From the IMG/VR virus record IMGVR_UViG_3300010149_000064, positions 1 through 34,777 of that record: a stretch of DNA of 34,777 bases. One strand, 5' to 3'. The notes beneath the pieces were generated by a model that had not been told where the DNA came from, did not search any database, and was given only the letters and a program-made list of their open reading frames with translations. Shown here piece by piece: positions 26,668 to 34,027 of this stretch (position 1 is its first letter; the number at the start of each line of letters is the position of its first letter). A program made the translations under genes and the position numbers. The DNA comes from a virus.

Positions 26668-26852
26668 ATCTTCACCCCTGCGTTGCGAAGGTTCTTCACG
26701 TAAGTATCCAACTCCTCACGAGCTGCAAAGAGTTCTTGTTTTACGCGGGGCCTCGCATCATTGCGCCATTGTTCTTCTTGCAGGTTGTCTACCTGTCGCT
26801 TGAGCCAACGCAACTGTGCTTGCTGGAACATGCTTAATTCTGTGTCACCCAT
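26664..26852 (-). CDS. Small coiled-coil protein
   Basis: 62 residues, almost entirely charged helix (QQAQLRWLKRQVDNLQEEQW, then QELFAAREELDTYVKNL), so a coiled coil is likely. The start has a strong AAGGAG site six to seven bases upstream, and the end overlaps the VRR-NUC start by 4 bp. It may pair with the nuclease, but no family is recognised. Confidence 0.65.
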   Translation of the reverse strand: MGDTELSMFQQAQLRWLKRQVDNLQEEQWRNDARPRVKQELFAAREELDTYVKNLRNAGVKI

Positions 26853-27225
26853 CTACAACTCCTTCTAAAGGGCGCGTACACTCCAAGGGAATTTTAAGAC
26901 ACACAGAAAACGCCAACATTTCCAACTTGTCTCTACTGACAGGGTTAGCCTCATGGCTAACGTAGAAAACATGACGGTCTTTACGAAGACCTACGCCTTC
27001 GATTATGTGCCCGTAGTCATCTTCCCCCATCATCATAAGCACCGCTAGTTTTCCCTGTATCCAATCTGGCAAATCACTTACATACTTACCAAAGTTTTCT
27101 ATCTCGTAACACTCTGTGCCTAAACACGTTACATCGACAGCAAACGATGAAGGTTGTATGTAAATGCGATATACCGTCTCGTCAAGGGGGGTGTCAAGAT
27201 TTATAATTTTAGGTTTGAGCGACAT
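26845..27225 (-). CDS. Unknown protein
   Basis: 126 residues from ATG 27225, preceded by GGGAGA with proper spacing. The longer reading starts inside the previous gene. The sequence has several strands (TVYRIYIQPSSFAVDVTCLG) and a hydrophobic helix with LAVLMMMGEDDYG. No family is recognised. It overlaps the upstream gene by 17 bp and the downstream one by 8 bp. Confidence 0.6.
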   Translation of the reverse strand: MSLKPKIINLDTPLDETVYRIYIQPSSFAVDVTCLGTECYEIENFGKYVSDLPDWIQGKLAVLMMMGEDDYGHIIEGVGLRKDRHVFYVSHEANPVSRDKLEMLAFSVCLKIPLECTRPLEGVVDG

Positions 27226-28072
27226 AGAACAGTCTCCCTGCGAGAGCATGAAAGCCGACATTCGGAACAAACGTACCTTGCTCAACCATCTGCAATGTGG
27301 ACACCTTACGTTTAAGCTCTTCGTCTAGCTGATCCACATCGCACCCGTAATGATTGCTAGGGTCTGGCTCCCAATTCCATTCCTTACCATCCATGTTAGT
27401 GTACACGTTGGCAGACTGCGTACCGCGTGGCGAGATGTTGATATACACGACATCAAACATATCCTTACCGGAGGACGTGTCCTCCCCACTGTAGTTAAGG
27501 AATGCTTTGATTTGTTCACCAAAGTTTGCATCAAGCCATGTATGTCCCGTGTTCACAAGATTCTTAAGCTCTCGCTCCAAGGGCGAGCTTTTACCACGAC
27601 CTAGCCCATCGGTGACATCGTTAGCCAACTGTCTAACCTTCCGCGAACTGTAGTCGTCTATGTCTCGCATCTGCCTACGCAGGTTTCTAAGCTCGTTTGC
27701 CACAGCTACGTGACACGGTATGGTGCGCAGGTGGCGGGTAGCGTTGGATAGGCCTTTCTCGAAATGCTTGGCAAATGCCATGTAATGCTGCGCGTTGTAG
27801 TCGTTGTACCTACAGTTTTCGATGTTGCGACTGTGAACAATATACGCAGCATCTCCGTTGGCTTTTTCGGTGAAGTCACCGTAACCCACAAAACCTAGCG
27901 CATAGATTTCGTTCTCACGATAGATCCAAACGCTGTTCCTACGCTTGTAACTCCACTTTGCTTTTAGTGCAGCGGCCACAGCATCTGCGAACCTAGCTAC
28001 CTCATTATCCACGTAGCTATTGTTCTCTGTCTGTTTCATCGCTTCTGACGTTAAGTAAGGATTGTATCCCAT
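27209..28072 (-). CDS. Unknown phage protein
   Basis: 287 residues from ATG 28072, chosen because GGAGAATGACT sits at the shared distance. The sequence alternates charged helices with a Tyr/Asn-rich block (YNDYNAQHYMAFAKHFEKG) and a middle region LRRQMRDIDDYSSRKVRQL. The C-terminal part has VVYINISPRGTQSANVY. No catalytic motif or family is recognised. Confidence 0.6.
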   Translation of the reverse strand: MGYNPYLTSEAMKQTENNSYVDNEVARFADAVAAALKAKWSYKRRNSVWIYRENEIYALGFVGYGDFTEKANGDAAYIVHSRNIENCRYNDYNAQHYMAFAKHFEKGLSNATRHLRTIPCHVAVANELRNLRRQMRDIDDYSSRKVRQLANDVTDGLGRGKSSPLERELKNLVNTGHTWLDANFGEQIKAFLNYSGEDTSSGKDMFDVVYINISPRGTQSANVYTNMDGKEWNWEPDPSNHYGCDVDQLDEELKRKVSTLQMVEQGTFVPNVGFHALAGRLFYVAQT

Positions 28073-28092
28073 AGTCATTCTCCATTTTTATA

Positions 28093-29097
28093 TTATGATT
28101 TGAAACCAAGGTGCTTGTTCACCCAGTAATTGTATTTGTTTCGTATTGCTGACAGATCCTCCTTCGTCTCTACTTGTTGCACTTTGTAAGAGGCGTGTTG
28201 CCACCACCCATCGGCTGTGGTTTCCGCGAACTCTACAAACAGATGTAGGCGCAGCGGATGTTCGGGGTCTGTAATGATACTCCTACAATTCTTCACGTTG
28301 TAGGTATCTCTGGATCGTATGTACCCTGCTCCCGTTGTTTCCGAATAATATTCATACGCCTCGGTGCGCATCTTTCGGATGTAGCTGTACTCGTTATCCG
28401 TAAGCGGCAGCATGTTTGCGATTGTCATGCCCCACTCAAAGAACTCTCTCAGCGGCTCCTTGAACTTGGCTTTCAACTCTTTGTTGACACGCGGCGGTAT
28501 CGGCAGACCCTCGCCTGTTTCTGGATCACGCAGCCACTTCCCGTCAGGAGTTAGCTTGAAGGCTAACGCCGTGTTGTCTTTGCGGTGCGTAAAATTTTGC
28601 CAATGGGGGTTCACCTCTTTCGGCACGGTTCTGCCTTTGGCTATGAAATGTCTATCGTTATCCCCGTAATTACTGGTCAGATTGATATACTGCTTCCCGT
28701 TGGACACTAGGAAGTACATACCTCTCGGTGTGTGTCGTGATAAGAACTGATACCTACTGACATGGTTCCACGGCCCTGTGCCGTTGCGTATCTTAACGCT
28801 TGTGGTTCCGTCACGGTGCTTGCGCCACACGACAGCAGCGTAAAATTCGGTATCCGCTTTGGTAACGGTTCTGTCAGCGCCCCACGTTTTAAACACGGGG
28901 TCGCCAAAGCAATATCCGTCAAGAAACGCATAGCAGTAATCGCTGAGCTTAACGATGCGCTCCCACTTACGCTTACGATCTCCGATAGGTCGAACATCCT
29001 CTGCTTTAGTGTGACATTTCGATATCAAAGGTTTGACAGCATTGTAGTGATGCTCCACCTCTGCAAAAGTTTGGAATGCTGAGTATGTAAGTGCCAT
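28093..29097 (-). CDS. Unknown phage protein
   Basis: 334 residues, starting after GGAGAATAACTA. It is rich in Tyr, Trp, His and Arg, with recurring strand-like segments (FYAAVVWRKHRDGTTSVKI, YQFLSRHTPRGMYFLVS). No catalytic motif or family is recognised. The Trp/Tyr-rich, strand-heavy content could suit a nucleic-acid- or carbohydrate-binding protein. It follows a series of small genes in the leftward operon. Confidence 0.6.
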   Translation of the reverse strand: MALTYSAFQTFAEVEHHYNAVKPLISKCHTKAEDVRPIGDRKRKWERIVKLSDYCYAFLDGYCFGDPVFKTWGADRTVTKADTEFYAAVVWRKHRDGTTSVKIRNGTGPWNHVSRYQFLSRHTPRGMYFLVSNGKQYINLTSNYGDNDRHFIAKGRTVPKEVNPHWQNFTHRKDNTALAFKLTPDGKWLRDPETGEGLPIPPRVNKELKAKFKEPLREFFEWGMTIANMLPLTDNEYSYIRKMRTEAYEYYSETTGAGYIRSRDTYNVKNCRSIITDPEHPLRLHLFVEFAETTADGWWQHASYKVQQVETKEDLSAIRNKYNYWVNKHLGFKS

Positions 29098-29342
29098 TAG
29101 TTATTCTCCTGTGTTGGCCGTGCTGTCGGCCTGATTATACTTGAGATGCCCTCCGATACTTCGCAGAACATCATTATGTTATTGCCGTACAAGTCATACA
29201 ACTCGTCGTACAATGGTGCTGCAATATCATTCTGCATCACCGCTCGGCAGTCGGCTTCGGTTTCAAACCACACCACCGCTTCAAGCTCTTTGCCCTGCAA
29301 CTCGTAGTGCAAGACCAAAGCTGTAAAAAATTCAATCATCAT
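29097..29342 (-). CDS. Small unknown protein
   Basis: 81 residues from ATG 29342 (a second ATG at 29339 is equally possible), with AAGGGA upstream. The sequence has two short strands and helices (LVLHYELQGKELEAVVWF, then LYDELYDLYGNNIMMFCEV). No family is recognised. It overlaps the zinc-finger gene by 11 bp and its own stop abuts the next gene. Confidence 0.55.
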   Translation of the reverse strand: MMIEFFTALVLHYELQGKELEAVVWFETEADCRAVMQNDIAAPLYDELYDLYGNNIMMFCEVSEGISSIIRPTARPTQENN

Positions 29343-29517
29343 AATCCCTTTCGATTTCACCAAGCCCCCCACAGTTATCGCACTCTCGCTTGTACTCTTC
29401 CAAGTACCCGTATGGGTTGTCGTTACTCATACAGACTGCTCGCTCTGCGCTTACCTCCCCTTCTCCGCTACATTCGGGGCAGCGGATGAACGGGTTATCT
29501 ATAAAAATATTATTCAT
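29332..29517 (-). CDS. DnaJ-type zinc-finger microprotein
   Basis: 61 residues containing two C-x2-C-x-G-x-G repeats, RCPECSGEGE and ECDNCGGLGE, the hallmark of the DnaJ zinc-binding domain. No J domain is present, so it should not activate Hsp70 by itself. Such free-standing fingers may bind protein or nucleic acid. Some podovirus polymerases carry a DnaJ-like zinc insertion, so a replication link is possible. The start has AAGGAG and overlaps the upstream stop by 4 bp. Confidence 0.75.
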   Translation of the reverse strand: MNNIFIDNPFIRCPECSGEGEVSAERAVCMSNDNPYGYLEEYKRECDNCGGLGEIERDYDD

Positions 29518-29678
29518 CTGGTTTCTCCTTCCTCAAAGGATTGACCCAACACAGGGTCGTCCCAATTACATTCCCCACATACACCACCACTTTTGTCGAT
29601 GTATTCTTCTTTGACACCTTCATGGCAGATCACGCAGTAGCGCCCACTTTTCCCTTCTATGTCGCGCCAATCATCCAT
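29514..29678 (-). CDS. Zinc-ribbon microprotein
   Basis: 54 residues from ATG 29678, placed 7 bases after GGAGG and overlapping the stop of the VWA gene (TGATG). It has two knuckles, RYCVICHEGV and GVCGECNWDD, giving a C-x2-C ... C-x2-C ribbon. It may bind zinc and act as an accessory to the upstream MoxR-VWA pair, to which it is translationally coupled. No enzyme motif. Confidence 0.7.
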   Translation of the reverse strand: MDDWRDIEGKSGRYCVICHEGVKEEYIDKSGGVCGECNWDDPVLGQSFEEGETR

Positions 29679-30889
29679 CACATATCCTCCGATTTGATGT
29701 GAATTGTTTTGCCGTTGGTCGGACGCGCACTCGCATTGTCCAACACGCACCACAGGGTCGGATGATGCCAGTTGCCCCAGCCTCCGAATAGATACCCATC
29801 GGTCAGCAACACGATAGCTTGCGGGTCGAGCTTATGCTCTGTGATGTAGTTAGCCACACAGCTAACATCCGTGCCGCCACCGCCTTCGGGCTGCGTGGTG
29901 TGTATCATGTTGTCCAACTCGTACTGCTCGTACACTTCAGCACGACAGATCTCTGTGTCCCAATACAAGATGCGAACCCGCTCGGGGCGTAGCATATCGC
30001 AGATGGATTTCGTCTCGGTCATAAACGCAGGCAACACTCCCGGCGCGAATGTCGAGCCTGACGTGTCGATGCCAAGTACCAACTCGCCAATGGTCTCGCT
30101 GAACGTCGATGGCAGATACACGTTTTGTGCGATGAACCTACGCTTGGGCTTGCGCCACGTCGAATTGTCGTTACCCGCACAGGTAGCCATGAAGAACTCG
30201 CGGAACGGTTCTTTCCAATCGACCTTGGGCTGCAACAACTCCTCCATGTCACGACTGCCACCGCTTCCGGTTTTGCCTGCCACGATGTTGCCTTGACGGA
30301 TTGCCTCGTCGATCTCACGCTCTAGCTCGCGCTTCTCCTCCTCGGTCATCTCCTTGGCGCTTTCCCAATCGTGATCGTCGAACGGCTTACCGCCGCCATC
30401 GTCGCCACCATCGCCTTCACCGTCACCGCTTTCACCGCCTTCGCGTTCTTTGCGCTTCTTGTAGATGTCATCAAAGATTTTAGCTGTGCCCCAACCACGA
30501 TAGGTCTCGTTGAGACAGCCGCCTTCGATCCACTCCACGAACTCTCCATACTCGTCGAGTATCTTGATGTTGATTTCATAGTCCATCGCACGGTTGGCTG
30601 TGTTGGAACACTTCTTCCAGAGATGCCGCCACGTAATCAAGTGACGATACATCTTGTGATACATCTCATGCAGAACGAGGAAGCGTAGCTGCTTGTCGTT
30701 CAGGTTACGTACAAACTCACGTCCATACCACTCGTCACGTCCATCGGTACATGCCGTGCGTGTCTTGTCACATACAACACGCTTGCCCAACATAACCAAC
30801 CCGCCAATGGCAGGTTGTTTGTGCATGATTTGAACAACGGCTTTTTCGATCCGCTGCTCCTCGGTTAGCTTACCGCCTAACTGTAACAT
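29678..30889 (-). CDS. VWA-domain protein with N-terminal metallopeptidase-like domain (DUF2201-like)
   Basis: 403 residues. Residues 74-83 carry HEMYHKMYRH, an HExxHxxxxH zinc signature, followed by NRAMDYEIN (99-107), as in the DUF2201 peptidase-like domain. An acidic Gly/Asp-rich linker (about 149-175) leads to a C-terminal von Willebrand A domain with a complete MIDAS: DTSGS (D275, S277, S279), GGGTDVS (T340) and LLTDGY (D364). VWA proteins of this type work with MoxR-type AAA ATPases, and one lies next to it upstream. The pair probably remodels or matures a target protein. Two GTTAGC-type palindromes lie in the gene (30864-30881 and 29849-29866). Confidence 0.88.
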   Translation of the reverse strand: MLQLGGKLTEEQRIEKAVVQIMHKQPAIGGLVMLGKRVVCDKTRTACTDGRDEWYGREFVRNLNDKQLRFLVLHEMYHKMYRHLITWRHLWKKCSNTANRAMDYEINIKILDEYGEFVEWIEGGCLNETYRGWGTAKIFDDIYKKRKEREGGESGDGEGDGGDDGGGKPFDDHDWESAKEMTEEEKRELEREIDEAIRQGNIVAGKTGSGGSRDMEELLQPKVDWKEPFREFFMATCAGNDNSTWRKPKRRFIAQNVYLPSTFSETIGELVLGIDTSGSTFAPGVLPAFMTETKSICDMLRPERVRILYWDTEICRAEVYEQYELDNMIHTTQPEGGGGTDVSCVANYITEHKLDPQAIVLLTDGYLFGGWGNWHHPTLWCVLDNASARPTNGKTIHIKSEDM

Positions 30890-30900
30890 TCTTATCCTCC

Positions 30901-32007
30901 TTATTGATCTGCTGAAAACAGATGTGAGTTATCCGCTGCCCACTGCGTGAACTTGCGGTTCTGCATGACCATCGCCTGCTTGCTGTATCTTGGCGCACGG
31001 ACACCATTGGCAAACATACCTTGCGCCTCGGCATCTAGCCGCGCCATGTAGTCCATCCAAGAGTTGAGCCAGTCTTGTTCGATAGCTGCCAGTGTCCGAT
31101 AGACCACCATACAGATACCTGCCGCTGTGGTTGGAACCTTGGCGTTTTTGGGATCGGACTTGATCGACTCCAGACTAGGTAGCTGATCGGCTAACTTGAG
31201 GTGAGCCATCAGATCCATGCCGCCACGCATACCAATCGTACCAATGAGCAACGCGGTCAGAGACTTGTCGTTGAGCTTGTCGCGCATCTTCATGTAGTTT
31301 GACGCCTTGTGCAGAGACCTCGCTGTGCAGAACGATCGACGCCCATTGGCTTTGGGGTGGTTGATGTAGACGTTATCTTCGGGGTCTTTCACATCGTCAG
31401 ACGATGCCAACACCTGCGGGTTGTCCTTGACCCATGCAAGCGTGACGTGATCTAGCTTGTGGTTGATACCCCATTCGATCCACTCCACCGCATTCGGCTT
31501 GCGCATCCGCACGAATGTCACGCGGTTGCAAGTATGCGGCAAGAACGTGTCGCCCACATTCTCGAACCCAAGGTTGGTCGTCGCAAAGACAACGCTCTCT
31601 GGGTGTAGCTCATGCATACCGATCATTCGCTCTTGGAACAAACGGTTGAGCGGGTTCTGGATAGCGCGGTTCTTGCCTGCCTCGTCGATCATAATAATGA
31701 GCGGCGTATCCTTGAGGTGCATACCAAGCTCTTCGTTAGTCGCAAAGCTAACATAGTCGTTGCCTTCCAAATCCTTGAACTTTGGCAACATCAGGTCGCC
31801 TGCATCGGCCTTGGTCGTGCAGTCGAAATAGATCGCCTTGTGGTCAGGCAGATCCTCGGCCAACACCTTGAGGATTGATGACTTGCCGCTGCCCATCTCG
31901 CCCTCGACGATGATGGTTGTCTTATCCTCTGGTGGCAGAGGAACTTGAACTGCGATGGCGTTAGCAATTTCTTCGATGCTCAGTGCATACATTGTATTAG
32001 CTGACAT
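30901..32007 (-). CDS. MoxR-type AAA+ ATPase
   Basis: 368 residues, starting after GGAGAATAACT. Walker A GEMGSGKSS (36-44), Walker B LIIMIDEAGK (103-112), sensor 1 FATTN (141-145) and an arginine-finger region CNRVTF (160-165) are all present, as in the AAA_5 MoxR/CobS-like clade. MoxR ATPases are chaperones for complex assembly and act with VWA partners. The immediate neighbours are a VWA/metallopeptidase gene and a DUF3150 gene, a cluster also seen in bacteria and plasmids. Substrate unknown. Two one-mismatch palindromes lie inside the gene. Confidence 0.92.
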   Translation of the reverse strand: MSANTMYALSIEEIANAIAVQVPLPPEDKTTIIVEGEMGSGKSSILKVLAEDLPDHKAIYFDCTTKADAGDLMLPKFKDLEGNDYVSFATNEELGMHLKDTPLIIMIDEAGKNRAIQNPLNRLFQERMIGMHELHPESVVFATTNLGFENVGDTFLPHTCNRVTFVRMRKPNAVEWIEWGINHKLDHVTLAWVKDNPQVLASSDDVKDPEDNVYINHPKANGRRSFCTARSLHKASNYMKMRDKLNDKSLTALLIGTIGMRGGMDLMAHLKLADQLPSLESIKSDPKNAKVPTTAAGICMVVYRTLAAIEQDWLNSWMDYMARLDAEAQGMFANGVRAPRYSKQAMVMQNRKFTQWAADNSHLFSADQ

Positions 32008-32025
32008 AGTTATTCTCCAATCTGT

Positions 32026-33060
32026 TTATATGTCTAGTGTTGGCAGCGCAGCGATGGCTGCATCTACTTCGGCTTTTGTCTGCTTGCGCAGGGACTCGTC
32101 GTCACGCAGGGCAGCGGGTGTGACTCCAAGCATCGCATCTTCCAGACGCTCTGCCATAGCAGTCATATGAGGTGAGTTAGCCACGTTGCTAACTTTGAGC
32201 AGTCCGACCATCTCGGTCACGTTGGACACAAGCGTATCACGGAATGTTTTGGCTCCGATCTTGCGGCGCTTGGTACGCCCCGCATCGTCCACGTACTCTA
32301 TGATATCGGTCTCGTAGTCGAGGCGCTCCGACATGTTAGACAGCGCGTCATAGGTACGCTTCCATATGTCACCCATCGCGGTCTCGAACTGCGTGGTGTA
32401 GAACTTCTCGTACTTGTTAGCCAACTGGCTAATCCCTTCGTTGGCGATGTCCAAGCGGAAGTCACCAGAGGTAGGTAGCGGCATTTCATCGAGCGTGAAT
32501 GAGAACTTGCGTGACAACTTCTCTAGGCTTGGATAGTCGTCAGGGTTCGCAAGATCACCCAAGAACAGATGCGCATCCTCGACAGCTTGCTCGTAGTTAT
32601 CCAAGAACTCTTGAACCAACTCATAGAACTTGTTCTGCATACCCGTCATTGCTTCGGTGTATTTGAAATACTGCGCGGTAGGGCATAGCTGCCAACCCGT
32701 CTTACCCCAAGGCATCGTCATGCGTGTGTGCATGTCACGCGCCGCAGATACATGCGTCTGTATTGCTTTTAGGTACTCGTTGTTACCCAATAGCTTTTTG
32801 TTGACGTTAGCCATACCGCGCTCGGCGGCGTTAGCGTCCGACACTTCGGCAGACGCTTTGCGATCCAACTTGCGGCCTGCCCAGTTTGATATGGTCATAC
32901 TGACCAACAACGCAGCGGATGAAATCGAAACAATGTCATCTGCGTTGGGAGTGGTAGCTGTGTTGTTCGTGGCGTTAGCTGTGCAGCTAACTTCCACCAC
33001 GTTGTCCATACCGTCAAATAAACTGGACTTACCTTCGCCCATATTACCAATCATATTCAT
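32026..33060 (-). CDS. DUF3150 protein
   Basis: 344 residues, starting after GGAGAATAACT. The central part fits DUF3150, with ISNWAGRKLDRKASAEV, a segment with AARDMHTRMTMPWGKTGWQL, AQYFKYTEAMTGM, and FSFTLDEMPLPTSGDFRLD. The family often occurs beside MoxR and VWA genes, as it does here. An oddity is a Walker A-like stretch at the N-terminus, GNMGEGKSS (5-13), without any matching Walker B, so it is probably not an ATPase. It may be an adaptor or substrate of the MoxR-VWA pair. Three palindromes of the dispersed family lie inside the gene. Confidence 0.82.
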   Translation of the reverse strand: MNMIGNMGEGKSSLFDGMDNVVEVSCTANATNNTATTPNADDIVSISSAALLVSMTISNWAGRKLDRKASAEVSDANAAERGMANVNKKLLGNNEYLKAIQTHVSAARDMHTRMTMPWGKTGWQLCPTAQYFKYTEAMTGMQNKFYELVQEFLDNYEQAVEDAHLFLGDLANPDDYPSLEKLSRKFSFTLDEMPLPTSGDFRLDIANEGISQLANKYEKFYTTQFETAMGDIWKRTYDALSNMSERLDYETDIIEYVDDAGRTKRRKIGAKTFRDTLVSNVTEMVGLLKVSNVANSPHMTAMAERLEDAMLGVTPAALRDDESLRKQTKAEVDAAIAALPTLDI

Positions 33061-33062
33061 AG

Positions 33063-33299
33063 TTATTCTCCAACATATTTATTGAGACCTTTGAGGTCGT
33101 TGCGGTTTGTCACAAGGGTAGCCCCTTGCTTGTGCGCGATAGGTGCGATGCACCAACCTGCGCGTTCTTCACGGGCGCGGAAGTCTCCGCAGTCCATGCA
33201 GTAATTATACCCGATGTTGTAACGCTCGGGGTGTAGCGTATCCTCGCCGCATGAGCGGCAGGTCAGCATCTGAATACCATCCATTGTAAACGCAGCCAT
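33063..33299 (-). CDS. Zinc-ribbon small protein
   Basis: 78 residues from ATG 33299, overlapping the upstream stop (TGATG). It has two Cys pairs, LTCRSCGED and YCMDCGDF, giving a C-x2-C ... C-x2-C ribbon in the middle, followed by a short basic C-terminus. Similar small ribbons flank the MoxR-VWA cluster on its other side. Function unknown. Confidence 0.65.
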   Translation of the reverse strand: MAAFTMDGIQMLTCRSCGEDTLHPERYNIGYNYCMDCGDFRAREERAGWCIAPIAHKQGATLVTNRNDLKGLNKYVGE

Positions 33300-33541
33300 C
33301 ACTCGTCACCCCAACGCTTGCGGGCGTGAATGTCACGCTTGTTGATTGCGCGATAGGATGGCGCGGGGTCGTAGGTTGCAGGCATACGCTCGACAAGAGC
33401 GCGAGCTTTGGTTGGCATGACGCGCACCCCAAAGCCGTGGGTTTGGAAAAGGTATTCTTCGATGGCTTGTGCCTCGTCGCGTGTTAGGCCGTTGGTCAGA
33501 GTGTTAGCTGACCGGCTAACTGTTTCGGTGTTGTAAGACAT
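33299..33541 (-). CDS. First gene after the leftward promoter, unknown
   Basis: 80 residues from ATG 33541 (MSYNTETVSR), chosen over a longer reading because GAGGATCAGTC supports it and the promoter TSS lies about 28 bases upstream. It has a helix TRDEAQAIEEYLFQTHGF and a basic C-terminus. No family is recognised. An exact GTTAGC-N6-GCTAAC palindrome starts 22 bp inside the gene (33503-33520). Confidence 0.65.
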   Translation of the reverse strand: MSYNTETVSRSANTLTNGLTRDEAQAIEEYLFQTHGFGVRVMPTKARALVERMPATYDPAPSYRAINKRDIHARKRWGDE

Positions 33542-33575
33542 GACTGATCCTCGTTGCAAAAGTGAACGTACCACA

Positions 33576-33604
33576 AATATAGCATATATAAGTAAACGTG
33601 TCAA
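33576..33604 (-). promoter_or_regulatory. Near-consensus sigma-70 promoter of the leftward operon
   Basis: Read leftward: TTGACA (complement of 33599-33604), 17-bp spacer, TATATT (complement of 33576-33581). Transcription should start near 33569, giving a leader of about 28 nt before the ATG at 33541. The -35 is a perfect consensus match, implying strong early expression by host RNA polymerase. Palindromes at 33705-33722 and 33503-33520 flank it. Confidence 0.8.
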
Positions 33605-33641
33605 TACTTATCTTGTTGTGAGTAAATGTATTTTGATCAGT

Positions 33642-34001
33642 AATGTTCCGTTACTTGGTGAGTAACTGTGTGTAGACGTGAGTAGCTTGGTATGGGGGGT
33701 GGGTGTTAGCTGGTAGGCTAACTTATTGAAAACAAAGTAATGTTCCTAATGTTCCGTAGTGAAACGGGTAATGTTCCGTTGTAAGTCTTTGTTATTAAAG
33801 CAATGTTCCAATGTTCCGCGATTTTAGGGTACTACAGAGGTATAATGATGTTGTATGGAATATGCTGCATAAGGGGAAGGAAGGGTCACATGGAAGTGTA
33901 GTAATATTTAACGGAACATTTGGAACATTAGGAACATTACTTTAAAATCAATAGGTTAATTGTTCCATTCTTAAAAACCATTTTGGAACATTAGGAACAT
34001 T
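33642..34001. repeat. Iteron-like octamer array AATGTTCC / GGAACATT
   Basis: Eleven exact copies: AATGTTCC at 33642, 33739, 33748, 33770, 33802, 33810 and the complement GGAACATT at 33913, 33922, 33931, 33985, 33994. Neighbouring copies are spaced 9 bp (33739/33748, 33913/33922/33931, 33985/33994) or 8 bp (33802/33810). All left copies point one way and all right copies the other, around a 95-bp spacer containing TATAAT at 33841. This is the architecture of initiator-binding iterons or of a cooperative operator. The binding protein is unknown. Confidence 0.8.
33705..33722. repeat. GTTAGC-N6-GCTAAC palindrome (exact), upstream of the promoter
   Basis: GTTAGC-TGGTAG-GCTAAC lies about 100 bp upstream of the leftward -35 element, adjacent to the 31-bp inverted repeat. 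Part of the dispersed family. Confidence 0.85.
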
Positions 34002-34015
34002 ACTTTGTTTTCAAT
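33725..34015. repeat. Perfect 31-bp inverted repeat flanking the iterons
   Basis: The 31 bases 33725-33755 (beginning ATTGAAAACAAAGTAATG) are the exact complement of 33985-34015 (ending ACTTTGTTTTCAAT). Each arm contains two of the octamers. A third, near-identical copy with four mismatches lies at 33922-33952, in the same orientation as the right arm. The arms are separated by 229 bp and could form a large cruciform or bind the same protein at both ends. Confidence 0.8.
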
Positions 34016-34027
34016 GACTTATGCAAA

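Noticed and set aside
33841-33846. TATAAT as a rightward promoter -10
   Set aside because: No acceptable -35 lies 16-18 bp upstream and no rightward gene follows; it may be only an A/T-rich part of the repeat spacer.
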